Position numbers and translations under genes: made by a program. The notes beneath the pieces were generated by a model. The model was not told the DNA's origin, did no database searches, and saw nothing but the letters and a program-made list of their open reading frames with translations. 64,000 nt of DNA from Symbiodinium natans (lineage: Eukaryota > Sar > Dinophyceae > Suessiales > Symbiodiniaceae). This document shows, piece by piece, positions 20,701 to 33,054 of this stretch. The stretch covers positions 375,001-439,000 of the forward strand of contig CAJNDS010002078.1 of assembly GCA_905221605.1 (NCBI GenBank), given 5' to 3'. Numbering within the stretch: position 1 is the stretch's first letter; each line of letters opens with the position of its first letter.

Positions 20701-23700
20701 CTTGCTGGATCTCTGGAGGATGGTTTGGGCTCCACAGCAATCGGCCGAGCACTAGAAACTGGGGGTGAAGCCGGAAACGAGGCTGCACCCTTGGAGCTCG
20801 TGTCCTGGCTCAATTGTGAGTTTCGTGAAGCTGGTAGAAAGATGGCTGTGATCCCTAGCGGTCTGGAGCTCTTTGCAGTGGCAGTCATGTTCACTGTCTG
20901 ATATTGCACGCATTGGTTTAGGTCTAGGTGTCAGTGGCGGAGCATGCTGAAAACTTTGTGCAGCTAACCAGTTGCAAGGATCTCTGCGTGGGGATCGTGA
21001 ACTCTGTGACAAGGAGCAATCGCGAAGTCAAGGGGCTGTGCGCCCAAGCTGCATTGGCTGCTAGTTATTCCTACATGTCGGGTCTTCCTGTGGAATGGAG
21101 TGGACCCATGTCATGTCGCGGCTTCTTCTACGGCACAGCAACTTCCAACATACTGGATTCGGACCTGAGCCAACCCGAGACACATTTCTCGCTTGCTGTA
21201 GAGCTCAGCCAGGTAGCAACTTCTTGAAGGATGCAGTGGTCGGAGCGCGTGCCTGGGAGACATTCATGCCGGGCCCACCTGTACAGCACGACAGCACTGA
21301 AATCAGGGCTCTGAGGGTCTGAATGGTGCAGGCATCAGTTGCTTCCCAATGGGAAGAATGTGCATACACTAGAGACCGACCTTGCAGAGTCCCGAAACTT
21401 TTTTTTTCGACATCATGGTGCATGCAACTTCCGTGGCAGTGCCGGTGCCAGAGCATTCACCGAATGGCTAGACCACATGAAGCAAACTGATTTTGTGACT
21501 TCTGTTCGGAGTCAATCTTTGTAACCGAAGCGCAACTAGTGAGCCTAGCTTCTCGCTAAGGAATACTCAAAGCCTGCGTCCTTCGCCAGTGTTCCTGCCG
21601 CATGTCGTGCTCGATCTTTGGATGCTGGTCCGAGGCATTCAGTGCAGTCTCGAGGAGGGAAGCTTGAAGCTTCCACCGCCTGACGCCCGGCACTCAGCAC
21701 GGCTCCCGACTGAAGCTTTGAGGCTCAGTTTCTGTTCCCATTCGTCCAGTGCCCACACGCAAGGTTTCGAGTCAAAGCTTTTTTTGGGCAAATCTTGAGT
21801 ACCTGCGGCCGAAGTTGGCTCAGTATAATTTCACTGTCTCAATTGAAAGGTGCCCCTGTTGATGGTCTGCCCGGGTACTGGGCTTTCGCCTTGCCGAGCA
21901 CTTTTGCAGCAGAGGCTGGCGGAATCCGGTGGAGCCTTCAAAGGAACCGAACAGAAGCTTCAGGGGAACATACCATATCGCCACTGTTTGGCAAAAAAGA
22001 CATTTGAACAGGTAGCGCTTCAATAGCACTTCAGCCGTCAAGTCGAAGCCCTCCGTGCCCTCCAGGCATCTCCAGCTCCTAGATTCTGCGGCTTCGTACC
22101 AGGCTCATGACCGGCAGAAGGACCGGACTAAAGGCTGCTAGAAGGCGAGCTTTCCAGCAATGCGGATAGTTCGCTTCTGAATTTTGCGAGAGGCCTGACG
22201 CAAATGCCAGGATCTGTTGTTCCTGGGTTTCCGGCACCAAGACGGAGACTTCTTGTACGGCGAGGAGTGGTCGACATTTAGCAACTGGCTCTCCGTCCAT
22301 GTGGCTTTCTCCAGAGACCACGATGATCGGAAGGCACGCCCGGTGCATGTGGGAGCACCGTACAGTACGTCTGCGTCATGCAGAAGTTCTGGGGGGGGTT
22401 CGAGCGAGAACCCTGCCTTGCAGACACTGTGCACTCTCAATATTGCTGAAAGGTTGTGTGTGGTAGGAGCGCGGTTTTGAGTCGAGAAACTGCTTCTTTC
22501 AGCAACCTACATGTTCAGTAACTCGTGAGGTGGTTTGTTGCCCGACCGAAGGTCTACGTGCAAGACATCATCGAAGAAGCCGGCGAGCAGGTTGTTCGCC
22601 TTCTCGCAGCTAGGCTGAATTGGGCAAGAAGCGCTGAAAAGCCAACACGTTGGCATGGAGTTGCACTGCACTATTTGCATGTATACGACATGCCGGCAAG
22701 CACATGGGCGAGTGCCTGATGATGAGGATGCTGGAGCCATGATCTTTGTTTGCGGGCGTTCGCATCCCATGCCATCACAGGCAGGAGTCGCCATATGAAC
22801 ACTTCCTTACGGATTATGGAAACATGCGTGAATCACAGAACTGCGTTCTCCAGAGAGGTCTTCGACGCTTTCGTGGAGGTCTTGCAAAAGCATGCAGGCC
22901 AGCCGCCCATACTGTGGAATGCAGGGATGTGGGAGCAGATCAAAGAAGTTTCCTGCCCGAGCTTCTCGGCTTGATGAACCAGAGTGTTTGTCACTTTTCC
23001 CCCAAGGATTGTCAAGTTTGTCGAGTCGCCTTTTGTTCCAAAAGCAAGCTGCGGAAAATGTTGGCGATGATCTTCTTTTTGCAGCTTCCATGGTTTCTTG
23101 GTTTCGTTTTGATGACTTTCATTTTCCCTGATGAAGCAGTTCAGACGTTTCCAGACTCTAGAGCTGAAAATGCCAGACAGACTTGCAAGCAAAGACCAGC
23201 AAGCTCTCATACCTGCAGGATTCCAAAACGGAAGGCCAAGGAGAGTCCGGCGAACCCGATGAATCCCCTGAATTGCTAGACGTTCCTCATTCTGGCTCAT
23301 TGCAGGCCTCAGTGTAGAGGCGGCCAGCCAGCGGCTGCGGATGCTGCAGCGCAACATGTCCTGCACTGGAATGTGTAGAGCTGGGCTGCATGGCTCTTAT
23401 CCCTTGTTACTCCCACCGAAAAAGATGTTAGACCGGGAGCGAGCAACAGATGCAGGCACTACTGTCGTTCATCATCAGCCCAACAGCGGCTTAACTTGTT
23501 ATTTTGCATATATCTGTTAGGAATGAAATAAGTGAAGTGATGCACAATTTGACCGGTTTTTTGGGCCCGCGATACTAGTGACTAATTTGTATCATGATTC
23601 TAATGCACTGTTATTCAGCTCACCAGTCTTTCCTTCACAAGACTCCAAACGTCTATTCTGGTGCCCGATGGCGTGCCGACTGACATGCACGCATGAAGAA

Positions 23701-25390
23701 ACCAGTGCTTCAGTCCACTGCAGGTTTCGAAACTTATATATATATATACATATACATCTATATATATATATATATCAGCCTCCCTACTGTTCCAATCTCT
23801 GGTTGCCTGGCTGTTCTTGTGTGGTCACTCGTAGTTCATTCACCTTGACACCTAAGCAAGTATCCACCATGTGACGCTCTGTATCCCTGTCTGTTCTGCC
23901 CTGTAACAGTGATGCTTGCAATGCCGTCCCGGTTGTGAGATGTGAGCAGGTTCTTGCAGCATTGCTGGCCCTTTTCTTAAACCCGACAAACACCCAAAGA
24001 CCGGCTGAGGTACACAGCGCTACATCTGTGACACCTGGGGCTAGTGATGCTTGAGGGGTTGCACGAACAAAGCTCAAGGTACCCGGAACTTGCTAAACTG
24101 ACCATGTGGTCTGGAATCCGGTTTGGAATCGTGCGACAACAGCGCCGTTGGGGGGCCCAAAGTTAGATCCCGCTGAGCTTTTGTCACCACCATCAGTTCC
24201 AGGGACCCTACGGGCAAGTTCAGACATTGGGATTTAGGGTTCCTACTTCACCACAGCAGTGGATTGCGCAAAACTCCTAGCCAATCATGCTATATAGTTA
24301 CTTGTACATACAGCGCACGGCACGGGCAGTAAAGTAGCTGCCTGCCCATCATCCGTATTGATCGCGGATCAACTTTTTGTTCATTACTCTGCAGCGCTTG
24401 GCTGGCATCTTGTTTCCAGGTGGCAGCCTAGACCTGAAGCAGCAGCTCGACCGTGATGCTGCCGCAGAAAAAAATCGTCCAGCCTCTTGCACGCTCCTCT
24501 CAAATCTGGAAGTTGTTGTGGTCAGATGCGCCTTTGCGGTAAGGGCTGCGGCTGAGCCGAGGTGTCAACGAACATTGTGCGGGACTCACATTCATGGCAT
24601 TCGTTGCGCGACACATAGTCGTGCATGAGTGGCACGCTCTATCCTTTTCTGAAGCCTCTGTTCACTCTGATTCACTCTGTACACGTTGGTTATCTTGTGG
24701 CCTTGCCCAGGAATTCACAAAGGGGTACGAGTGCTTTCCTGCTGCCTGCTTCTGTTGACAAGCCAGGCAGAAACCTCCATCACCATCGATGACGTCACTC
24801 ACGTCATAGACTCTTGCCACGTGAAGGAAACGCGGTTCTCGCCGCAGAGCTCCACAAGCGTGCCTCCCGGCGCGCAATTAGGTCTACGCTCTATTGGTGT
24901 CGGTCGTATTTTTCACAGAGACATGCTTTCGGCTGTCGTATGGATGTCAAGCGTTGCCCGTATGTTTCCACATGTGGCTCGAGCGCGGCAGGTTCTCCAC
25001 GGTTTGGGTCTCGCAGGCAGCTGCCAAACAACGAGCCGGACGGGCGGGGAGAACCCGCCCAGGCTCGGTCAATTGGATGTCTCTCACAACCTGAGGAAGT
25101 CTGGAGCGGCGACAGTCACACAAGCGTTCAAGTCAAATGAACGGTCCCTTCGGGACATGTTGCAGTTCCTGGAAAACATAGTGATTGCTCGGAAGAGCCC
25201 GAAACTTGCGTCGTGGTCAGGCATCTGCTGGCGGCTCTGTCCAGAGAACTTCTTTGAAAAGGAGCTTCCGAAGCACACGCGGCGCCCTCAGGCCCGAAAT
25301 CTCACACAGCCAGAAGGCCCTAAGACGCTGTAGCCGAAGGTATGGGAAGCCGCATCTTGCCCTTCTGATCCACTCTCGCTAGCATGCTTT
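17721..25390. other. Long stretch without a resolved gene
   Basis: I find no gene I can defend. Exon-like open stretches are present at about 20700-20900, 20930-21225, 22210-22480, 22750-23280 and 24690-25330 on the plus strand, but none has a family motif and I could not link them in frame. The longest, at 24686, does not begin with ATG. A TA microsatellite lies at about 23735-23775. Confidence 0.5.
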
Positions 25391-25639
25391 TATTCCAGTT
25401 CAGGTTAGGTTCGCATGATTTTGGTTTGGGCGACATACGGGTTTGCAGTGTTTCCCGTTTTCGGACGTGTCACCCGTCGGTGCAGCTGGTTTGCTTGGCG
25501 GAAAGAAGGTAACCCTATAAATGCTAAACGAAAGGCGGAATGTGCTTCTTGGCCTTGTCTGTTTGGTCTGCGCGTACTCTTTGTAACCTGACCTGGACTT
25601 GTACTCAAGCTGCCTTTGATACGATAAACTTCGATAAAC

Positions 25640-26060
25640 AATTCGGAAGGTTCGCACTGCAGTCCCTCCTCAAAAACAGATGGGTTATGTAGCTGTTTAG
25701 GACATACTCGAAACCTCTAAAAGGATTAAGCCAAAGTTCAAAAAAGTGCTCGGGTGCTAGCTAATTGATTGCTAATTCAGCGAGTTTCGGTAAGGGTTTA
25801 GCTCATTTATGCTTAGTAAGCGGCTAACAAGATCGCTAACACAAGAAATAGCTGGTTAGCCCCTTCTAATTCCTGCTTTCCGAATTGTACGAAAAAGGTA
25901 CACCTGTTGGTTAGCTAAGTACTTCTCAACTGCCGTACTGGTACCTATTCGATGAGCGAACTAGTGAAACAGAGCTTAGTGGCTAAACACCAAACTTAAC
26001 TGTTTGGTATCTACTGCTTAACCCTGAAAGAAGTGGCGTGCATCTTTAACGTATGTTGAT
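25640..26060 (+). pseudogene. AT-rich insert resembling organellar large-subunit rRNA, domain II
   Basis: The segment is richer in A and T than its surroundings. It contains CGAAACC at 25709-25715 and GAAATAGCTGGTT at 25845-25857. The second matches the universally conserved GAGATAGCTGGTT of large-subunit rRNA domain II. The spacing of 136 bases is close to the roughly 126 bases I count between the same motifs in E. coli 23S rRNA. Weaker matches lie between them (GGCTAACAAG for GGCCAATCAA) and after them (AAAGAAG..GCGT near 26029). It could be a nuclear copy of mitochondrial or peridinin-plastid minicircle DNA, or a coincidence. The ends are uncertain. Confidence 0.42.
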
Positions 26061-28437
26061 GTATCTAAGGGTGGCGTGGAACACCGCATGTCCCAGAAAC
26101 TGCCGTCTCCTGAGGCTCTGTGAGATGCAGCGCACTGCCCTGGAGGAGACATTACCAGCTTGGTGGTAGTCGACGGAGTCTACGGAGTTGGGATCCATTT
26201 CGAAGCCGGGGTTCTTCCAATAAACTTTGATTAAGCGACAGATCTACTCTGTACAGACTTATGTGCAGTGTCGAGTCCGGAGAAGCACAGAGACATCGCA
26301 GACTTGATTCCCGCATTGTTATTGCAATTGTGCGTTGCTGGTTTGTTGGGCTCTGGCGGAACCTGTTATTGTTGTTTTGTGTGCTTATGTTGGATGGTGG
26401 GAGCTAGCTAGCCTGTTTCCGCAGAAAACAGCGCACCCCCTGTAGAAAAGCCTTCCCCCACAGCAAAATCAACGCCTCGTGCGACTGGTCACTTGCTGAT
26501 CCTTCCGTAAACCCCATCTATAGGTGGACGTTTTGCAACACTGCGGCCCAGTGCGAGGCTGCTTGGCAGGTGGCCAAAACCAAAGAACACCACGCAGGGC
26601 CCATTCCGCACAAACCATTCCAAAGCCCCAAGGAGCTCAACAGCCCAAGTCTACGCACATTGCCGAAGTGTAATTAGGATTGAGCCCAGACCCGCCATTC
26701 GAAGATGCTCTCCAGACAGTAAGTTAATTTATTTTGGCGTCAGTCTCCAGGAGTTGGTGCTTCAGCTGCGGCTGCTGGATTTGGGCGACCACCCTGGCGA
26801 CTTCTTGCGCCTGGCGCCCGAGCCGCCTGCACTGGAGGCCCGGAGCCACGTGATGGAAAGTTCGGGCTTATAGGGTTGCTTTAGCCACTTCCAGGAGGCC
26901 AGATGCAGAAATGCATCGGCAGGGCCTTCAGAAAGAGAAACCCAGCACATCATGTCAGGGCAGCTGCCAGAGATTTGGGCTTTCTAGCCATGAATGGTCG
27001 AGGCCGTGGAGCGGGCGATCCGTTCCCTTGCTGCCCGACATGCAAAAATACGTATAGAAGATGGTTCGAACGATTTCGGAGGGGGAGCCGGGGGAGCAGG
27101 GTCTTTTGACGGATCTGTTGGCTGTGCCAAGGCAGCGAGCCACGGCGTGTTGAATGTGTTTGGAGGTATTTGGAGTGCTGCGTTACTTCAGGTGGCGATT
27201 GGGGCCCTGGAGAACAGCTCCAAGCTGGGCCTGACACCTTTGGGCTTCCATCTGGCGCACATGCCGGTGGATGCACGAATAGGCTTCTCGCTTCAAGTTT
27301 GTAGTCTTGCTGGCTAGCAATGGTGTGGTCGCTGGGGCAAGCAGCCAAGAACATGAATGGCACTGCCCTGGCCTGTAGCAGAGCCATGTCCTAATTTGCA
27401 GGAAAGATGCTGGTATACGGATCGCTTTGCCAATGCCTGGCACCCATCCTCACTATTGCTGCCTGCCTGTCTCAGCAACTCGGCTACTCACGATGTCTAG
27501 CAGTTCAGATTGTGACAAGGCAAGTTGTCATGACTCAAAAACACCCCCCCCCCCCGACACATACCCAAAGGTGTTCAACTGTCGTTGTTGTGTCTGCTAG
27601 CCTGCAGCTCAGGAAGTCCCCATTCGTGCGCAGCTTCAACCGAACGAAAGAGGTGGCTCGCAGTTTGAGCGTTCATTCTCCTTTCTCCATATCAAGAAAA
27701 ACCACAGATGGGCATATGCAATGCGAAAAGAATATCCGAAGTATATTCAAGTATATTCCCCCTGGAAGGAGCTCCAGGTGACTGAGCGCCAGGGGGCCTG
27801 GGGCTACCTCAGCTTCTTGGGGCGAATTGTGAGCATTCCGAGTGTTGTCTGATTTCTTGCGAAGGACTCAAGCTGCTCTGGTACAAGGGTGCCGGGAGAC
27901 AGAAGGTCGTTTTGCAGCTGATTCTGAGCCGGAGCATTCCAACCCCGAAAGCTGCACTCCAGAAGTTTTGCATGCAACATGCTACGGCAAACAGAACAGC
28001 TGGTCTCCTGTTTTACGTTCGAACCCCCGACCGAAAAACTTCAATTGCAACCAGAGGAGTCATCTCACCACAGCATAGCTCACGGCATGTTCTCTCATGT
28101 TATGCCATTAGCACGTGCGCTCGTCTGGCCCTGACACTCAGTACGGAATTAAGGCAGTGATCAGCTCGCCGTTGTGAAAGCCTTCGAAAAGCAACTGAAT
28201 TGGCACAAGGGATTCCGCCACAGATGTGCGCAAGCAACCGTAGCTGCAGCTGTTCCCTAATACGTTGAGGCCGAGACAACCTTTGGAAGGTGATCTTAAC
28301 CGCCTGGAGATGTGAGGTTATTGGAAGTGAACCCTGTGAAATATTACTACTCGCAGTGGCTGGATGTGTTCATCACTTTTTGTCAAGAGTTTTTTCTTCG
28401 GAACTCTGCGCATATCCAACAGAGGTGTACATCCGCG

Positions 28438-28468
<31 letters not shown>

Positions 28469-29020
28469 CACATGTTTCAACACGCATGCATGTTTTCACA
28501 CGTGCGCACACGCATATGCATACTTGCCTTACTGGTAGCAGAGCCTGCCATCAAGGTACCAGGAGCAGAAGCTGGTCAGTCGCGATGCTGCCTGGGAGGC
28601 TTCCAGCATAAGAGCTGCGACCGCCCCAAACAGTGAAGATTAGAACATAAGTTGAACATAGCAGAAGAACCTGTGAACAACCTGGGGAGAGTCAGGCTTC
28701 CAGGCCGTGGTGCTCGGGGTGCTCGGGCCATCAAGGAACTTGTGTGCTGGTTGTTTGCTAATCGTTCGGGGGATGCAGCGCCAGGTGTGCGACCGCTTCG
28801 GGCTTTCCGCTTCCACGCTGGATGACATGGCCGCAGGCTCAGCTGATCTCAGCTGCAGAGTTTTCCAAGAGATGCATGTAAAACGCTTGAATCACGCAAA
28901 TCGCAGCACCTTACGTCGCCCTGCCAACTTCTGAGGCGCAGCTTCGAAGGCGGGCGGGGGTCCCCTGGGCCATCATGACCATCAAAACCCGTCCCTGCCA
29001 GAAGAAGGACATATTCTCTT
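26061..29020. other. Non-coding stretch
   Basis: No supported gene. A TA dinucleotide microsatellite lies at about 28437-28464 and a C run near 27545-27555. An open frame at 26994-27317 is glycine- and alanine-rich and lacks a recognisable domain. Confidence 0.5.
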
Positions 29021-29059
29021 GATTCATTGGAAGGCCTGCTAGGTCTGCGAGGTGCCCTC

Positions 29060-29225
29060 AGTTATGCTGATCGCCTGAAGCTCTTTGAATCAACTGCGTG
29101 CAGCAACATGGACGCTACCCCTAACTGCGCAGGCAGTTTCTGCGGCACCTCACCGAGACGGGCTTTGCAATGGAGGAGGCTGAGGATGGAGGCGAGCAGG
29201 TGCCTCGACCAAAGCTTCCAGGGTA
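29060..29225 (+). pseudogene. Possible degenerate LINE reverse-transcriptase C-terminal fragment
   Basis: The frame reads LSYADRLKLFEST, then about 30 residues later RALQWRRLRMEA. The ends of non-LTR retrotransposon reverse transcriptases typically read RLKLFxSxVxP, then a spacer, then a basic RRMLR block. The similarity is short and from memory only. The usual YGSExW motif between the blocks is not visible, so if this is a LINE remnant it is badly decayed. Confidence 0.25.
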
Positions 29226-29551
29226 CAGGTCAATTCTACGTATGTGCCATAATGCGCAGGGGTAGCACTTCCTCTATTGCCTGGACTATACCTTACCGAC
29301 TCTTCTCTGCTTCAGTGTGGTTTGCGGACATGTTTCCCATTGTTTCCTGGCTTATCTACAGCGACACGTTGAAAGAGGCAAAGCGGGCCGACATAGACTT
29401 GCATGCCTCAGGTCAACATTCACAAAAAGAACATGTCGCTGGTGTGACTGGGCAGGATATCAGATATCCTTTCTTTGGTCCATGCTGGGAGAGGTTGCTT
29501 TGGCCCGTGTTTAGCCCGCGAAATGAGGCGAAAGGCAAGCTGATGTGTTAA

Positions 29552-32500
29552 GTGATTACTGTCAACTCAGGCGATGTGTCTTATGCGCAGGCTTGTTTCC
29601 CAGCGTGGCACAGGTGCAGACTCTTGGCCGATGAAATATCGTGCTGATGTGTACGCAGACACGCATCCCAATCCAGACGCAGGTTTGCCAGCTCACAAGT
29701 TGCCCGTGCTTGTCATCCGCTGAGGAAGCACAGCAATTCCCGCGGAACTTCGCTTCTTGGCTGGATGCGACGGAGTGTCGGCTTTGAGGAGTTTTGCATG
29801 TGCTTGCCAGATCTTGCCAGCGTGCTTGATGAGTTCGTTTTGCAGCCCTTTCAGAAGATGATGTTGCGGTAGCTGCTGCGTTAGGTCAAATCACTAGGAC
29901 CCACTGGGAACCGCACAAATCGTTGCATCCGCTGAAGCCGTGGTGCCCAGAGAGTAAGTGTGAGGTACCAGATTTTCGTGAGCCGCCAAAATGAGCGCTG
30001 CACACCCCACCCGTCGAGCCTGAACTTCAAGGCTCAGGACGAAGTTCTGCGTGGGTGCGGAAGAACGGGGAGCAAGTAGTATAGGGATCAAAGGGGAACG
30101 CTCCGTCCATCCGGGATTGTGAACTCTGCGCTTTCCGAGGGTAGTGCTACTCGGGTCATTCAACGTTTGGGGAAGTAAGAACACTGATAGCAACACCCAA
30201 TGACAACAGCAATTGCTGTGGCAGCTCTAAATCTTTAAGTTGGCCTCTGGGGTTTGGGGTTTTGTGTTTTAGGTCTATTGTTTAGGGCCGGGTTTTTCTG
30301 GTTGCTGTGTGGGATGTTCTTTGAATTGGGGGTTTGATTCATCGAAACCATGTTTTGTGGCACAGACTTGTCCAACTTAGTCCCCCCGCCCCTTCCAAAG
30401 AAACCAACTGGAGTTGGCGCTCGCAAAATGCACCCAATTAAAAATCTCGAAGCTTCAGCCCCAACCCCGAAAAAGCTACTTGTCCACACCATGCTCCCAC
30501 CAAGAACGCGCCCAAACTCTGCACACCTTCAATCCTGCAATCCAGTTGGAAAGGCCTTAGCTGCAAAGGCAGTATAGCAGGGCGGCAGTTGGGGGGCGCA
30601 GGTTTCCGGGAGTCTTGGATAGAGTTCCGGGCTGGGAGTGGACCACTCGGACTTCGGAATTTTATGCATTCAGCCTCACCACTTCAACCCGTTGAGGGAG
30701 GAAACCACACCTGCCAAGATGCAAGGACTTTGCAGCCAACCACGGCTGGCTGTTGTTTCATGACAAGGTGAAGACAACGCAAGTCTACCTCCACGATACG
30801 ACGCTGGTAGGCTCGAGGGTTTGCAACAGAATGTTATGGTGGCAACATGCAGGCTTGGGTTTTGGTCTAACTCGAAGCAGTTGTACCTGCGCAGCTTGCA
30901 ACCGTATAGAAGCCGTAAGAAGCTGTGTAGGCAACTGCGTGTGGCCAGCCGGACTGTGCGGTTCTGATCAATGACACACACACACACATCATGCTTGCTG
31001 CGCAATTCAAGAGCGGCCAACTTGGCAATTCGGCTTACCCGGCGCAGTACGTTTGTGCTTTTGGGATGGCAGGCGCAATACCGCTCCTGCTCTTCGGGGG
31101 GGAGCTGAAAATTTCCTCCAAGGATTGTGCGAGGGTTCACTTGTTGCTTGTGTAGGTGCATGGGTGTCTGCACCAGCACAAGTGCTCTGGATAGTGCGCC
31201 AGTCAGTGCCCTGTGAAGGAGAGGAAGTGTGTCATCGTGGATGGTATGACTTTCGAGGCGAAGGCTTCCGACAGCTCTGCGCTAGGGTCCAATTGCGGCT
31301 ACCCCATGGCTAAACACGGCTCAACACATGTGGAACCATCTTAAAAGAGCCAGGGCGCATATGTATCTGTAGAGGGATCTGTACATGGTCAGAAAAGAAT
31401 TAGGTTCACTTTGGGTGCTGACAGGGCCTGACCGGGCTCCGGGATGATGATCTGCCCGCGCTCGCAACATCCTAACACGTGTTTTGCCATGTGTTCCCAT
31501 TCAGTGTGCAACCTAATTGGAACATCGTCCACTTTCTCTTTGCACAAGAGTACTTTCCAATGGCTCATTCCAACATGTCCTAACGAGACTAAACTCTAAA
31601 GTACTCGAAGCCTTGAAGATGAAAGCCACTAACTCTTCAGGATGAGAAGTCTGCCGTCCTTTTCAAGGAGCTGCGGAGGGAGTTGGACAGACTGCTGCGC
31701 CTTGGCGGCGTCCGGATCCTTACAGTGCGCTTTTCAAGCCCAGCTACTGCAAGTAGTTGTAAGAACCAATAGCAGCTGTTAGCTTGCCGAGTGAAAGGCG
31801 ACACTTCCCAAAGCCCAATGAATGGCCTCCTGAGATGTTCGAAATGTGAGCAGTTTTGGTTGGCTTGTATTTGGCCTGGGCTTTCCGGTGTGGGCTCTTA
31901 ACATAGAATCTGTGCCTCGATTCGCACTCAATGATTGCGGTGAAGCTTCTGAGAGTTGCTTCGGCAATGGCCCCCTCAGTGGTAGAAGCCCCCACCATCT
32001 TCAATCGCAGTCGCAGCCGTAAGCCACAAGCCTCCTAAGCTGGCTTGCTTTGCTGACCAGGCTCCTGAAGGTGGCGAATCCATCCGAAGATCTCGCCTCC
32101 TCGGCGGAGCCTTTGCTCCTGACCGCCCCTAGCTGAAAGCTTCCGAGACCTCATAATGCCTCACAGGCTGGCAGGGGTTGTAGCAAAGGGGGTGCAAGAG
32201 GTTGGGTGCAAGGTTCAGGCTAAGATCAGGGAAGGTTCTTACATTCTCGGGCTTTGGGCATTGAACAGGCAAAAAAGGCGTTAAGAGAATGAAAATTGGG
32301 GATGTTTGCCCAGGCCCGGCTTCTTGTTTGCAGCACTGTTTGCGCTAGAATCTCCACAACTCTTGCTTGGAGAGACCAGCTGCCTACCAATCGTTGTAGC
32401 AAGACTGTGCCAGCAAGACATACGTTGCGCGCACAGGTCGGAATGAAGGGTTCATGACAGGCCCGGGGATTCGTGTGGAGGTGTAATGTGCCCATAGAAG

Positions 32501-32836
32501 CAAGAAACTCCTGTCGGTGCATCCCAGGTTACGAAGCTGCTCCAATGGGAAGAGCGCGGAGCATCTGGAAAACGTCGTAGGGACATGTGCATGACAGTAT
32601 AGATCCATCTCAGCTTCTGAGACAGACTGGGGCAGGTCCTAGTTGGACCCTTAGCTTTGGTCCCTTGATTGAGGTGAAGGGGTCAAATAGGGCTGCAAAT
32701 AATGCAAAATCTACAAACTAACTTTGCATCATGTTCCTTGTCTTCGTTCCATGCTTGGCATCGGCACCGTGACTGGCTTCTGGCCCAAGCACCTCCGTGC
32801 CAAGCACCCCGGTGCCACTTTATTCTTATATAGGCC
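29552..32836. other. Non-coding stretch before the cysteine-rich gene
   Basis: I see no supported gene. An AC microsatellite lies at about 30971-30988. The final bases, a pyrimidine-rich tract ending TATATAG just before GCCATGG at 32834, would serve as a spliced-leader trans-splice acceptor for the next gene. Confidence 0.5.
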
Positions 32837-33054
32837 ATGGCGGCCATGGCGGCTCCAATGCTGCTGCTTTGTGTTTTGGGAGTTTTCGGAGCCAAGCAAA
32901 TCGGTGACCACAGTGACATCAACGAGCATCCTGCCCAGAGTGTCTCCATATTGCAGACGCAGAAGCAGACAGCGGCTTGGACTTGGTGGATGAGAGCTAA
33001 CGAGCGAAGTCAACAAGGGGAGCTGACGGCAGTTAAGATTAATTTCACCATCAG
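32837..33054 (+). CDS. First exon of the cysteine-rich gene: signal peptide
   Basis: From ATG 32837 the protein starts MAAMAAPMLLLCVLGVFGA, a typical signal peptide with a hydrophobic core and small residues at the likely cleavage site, followed by a polar stretch (KQIGDHSDINEH). A canonical donor, CAG|GTAGGT, follows at 33055. The start lies in a strong GCCATGG context just after a TATATAG tract that could accept the spliced leader. It lies about 560 bases before the first clear cysteine motif and is the only signal-peptide-like frame nearby. Its link to the downstream exons is inferred. Confidence 0.6.

Noticed and set aside
24686-25333. 215-residue open frame
   Set aside because: It does not begin with ATG, has no recognisable motif and has mixed composition. 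It is the length expected by chance in GC-rich DNA of this size.
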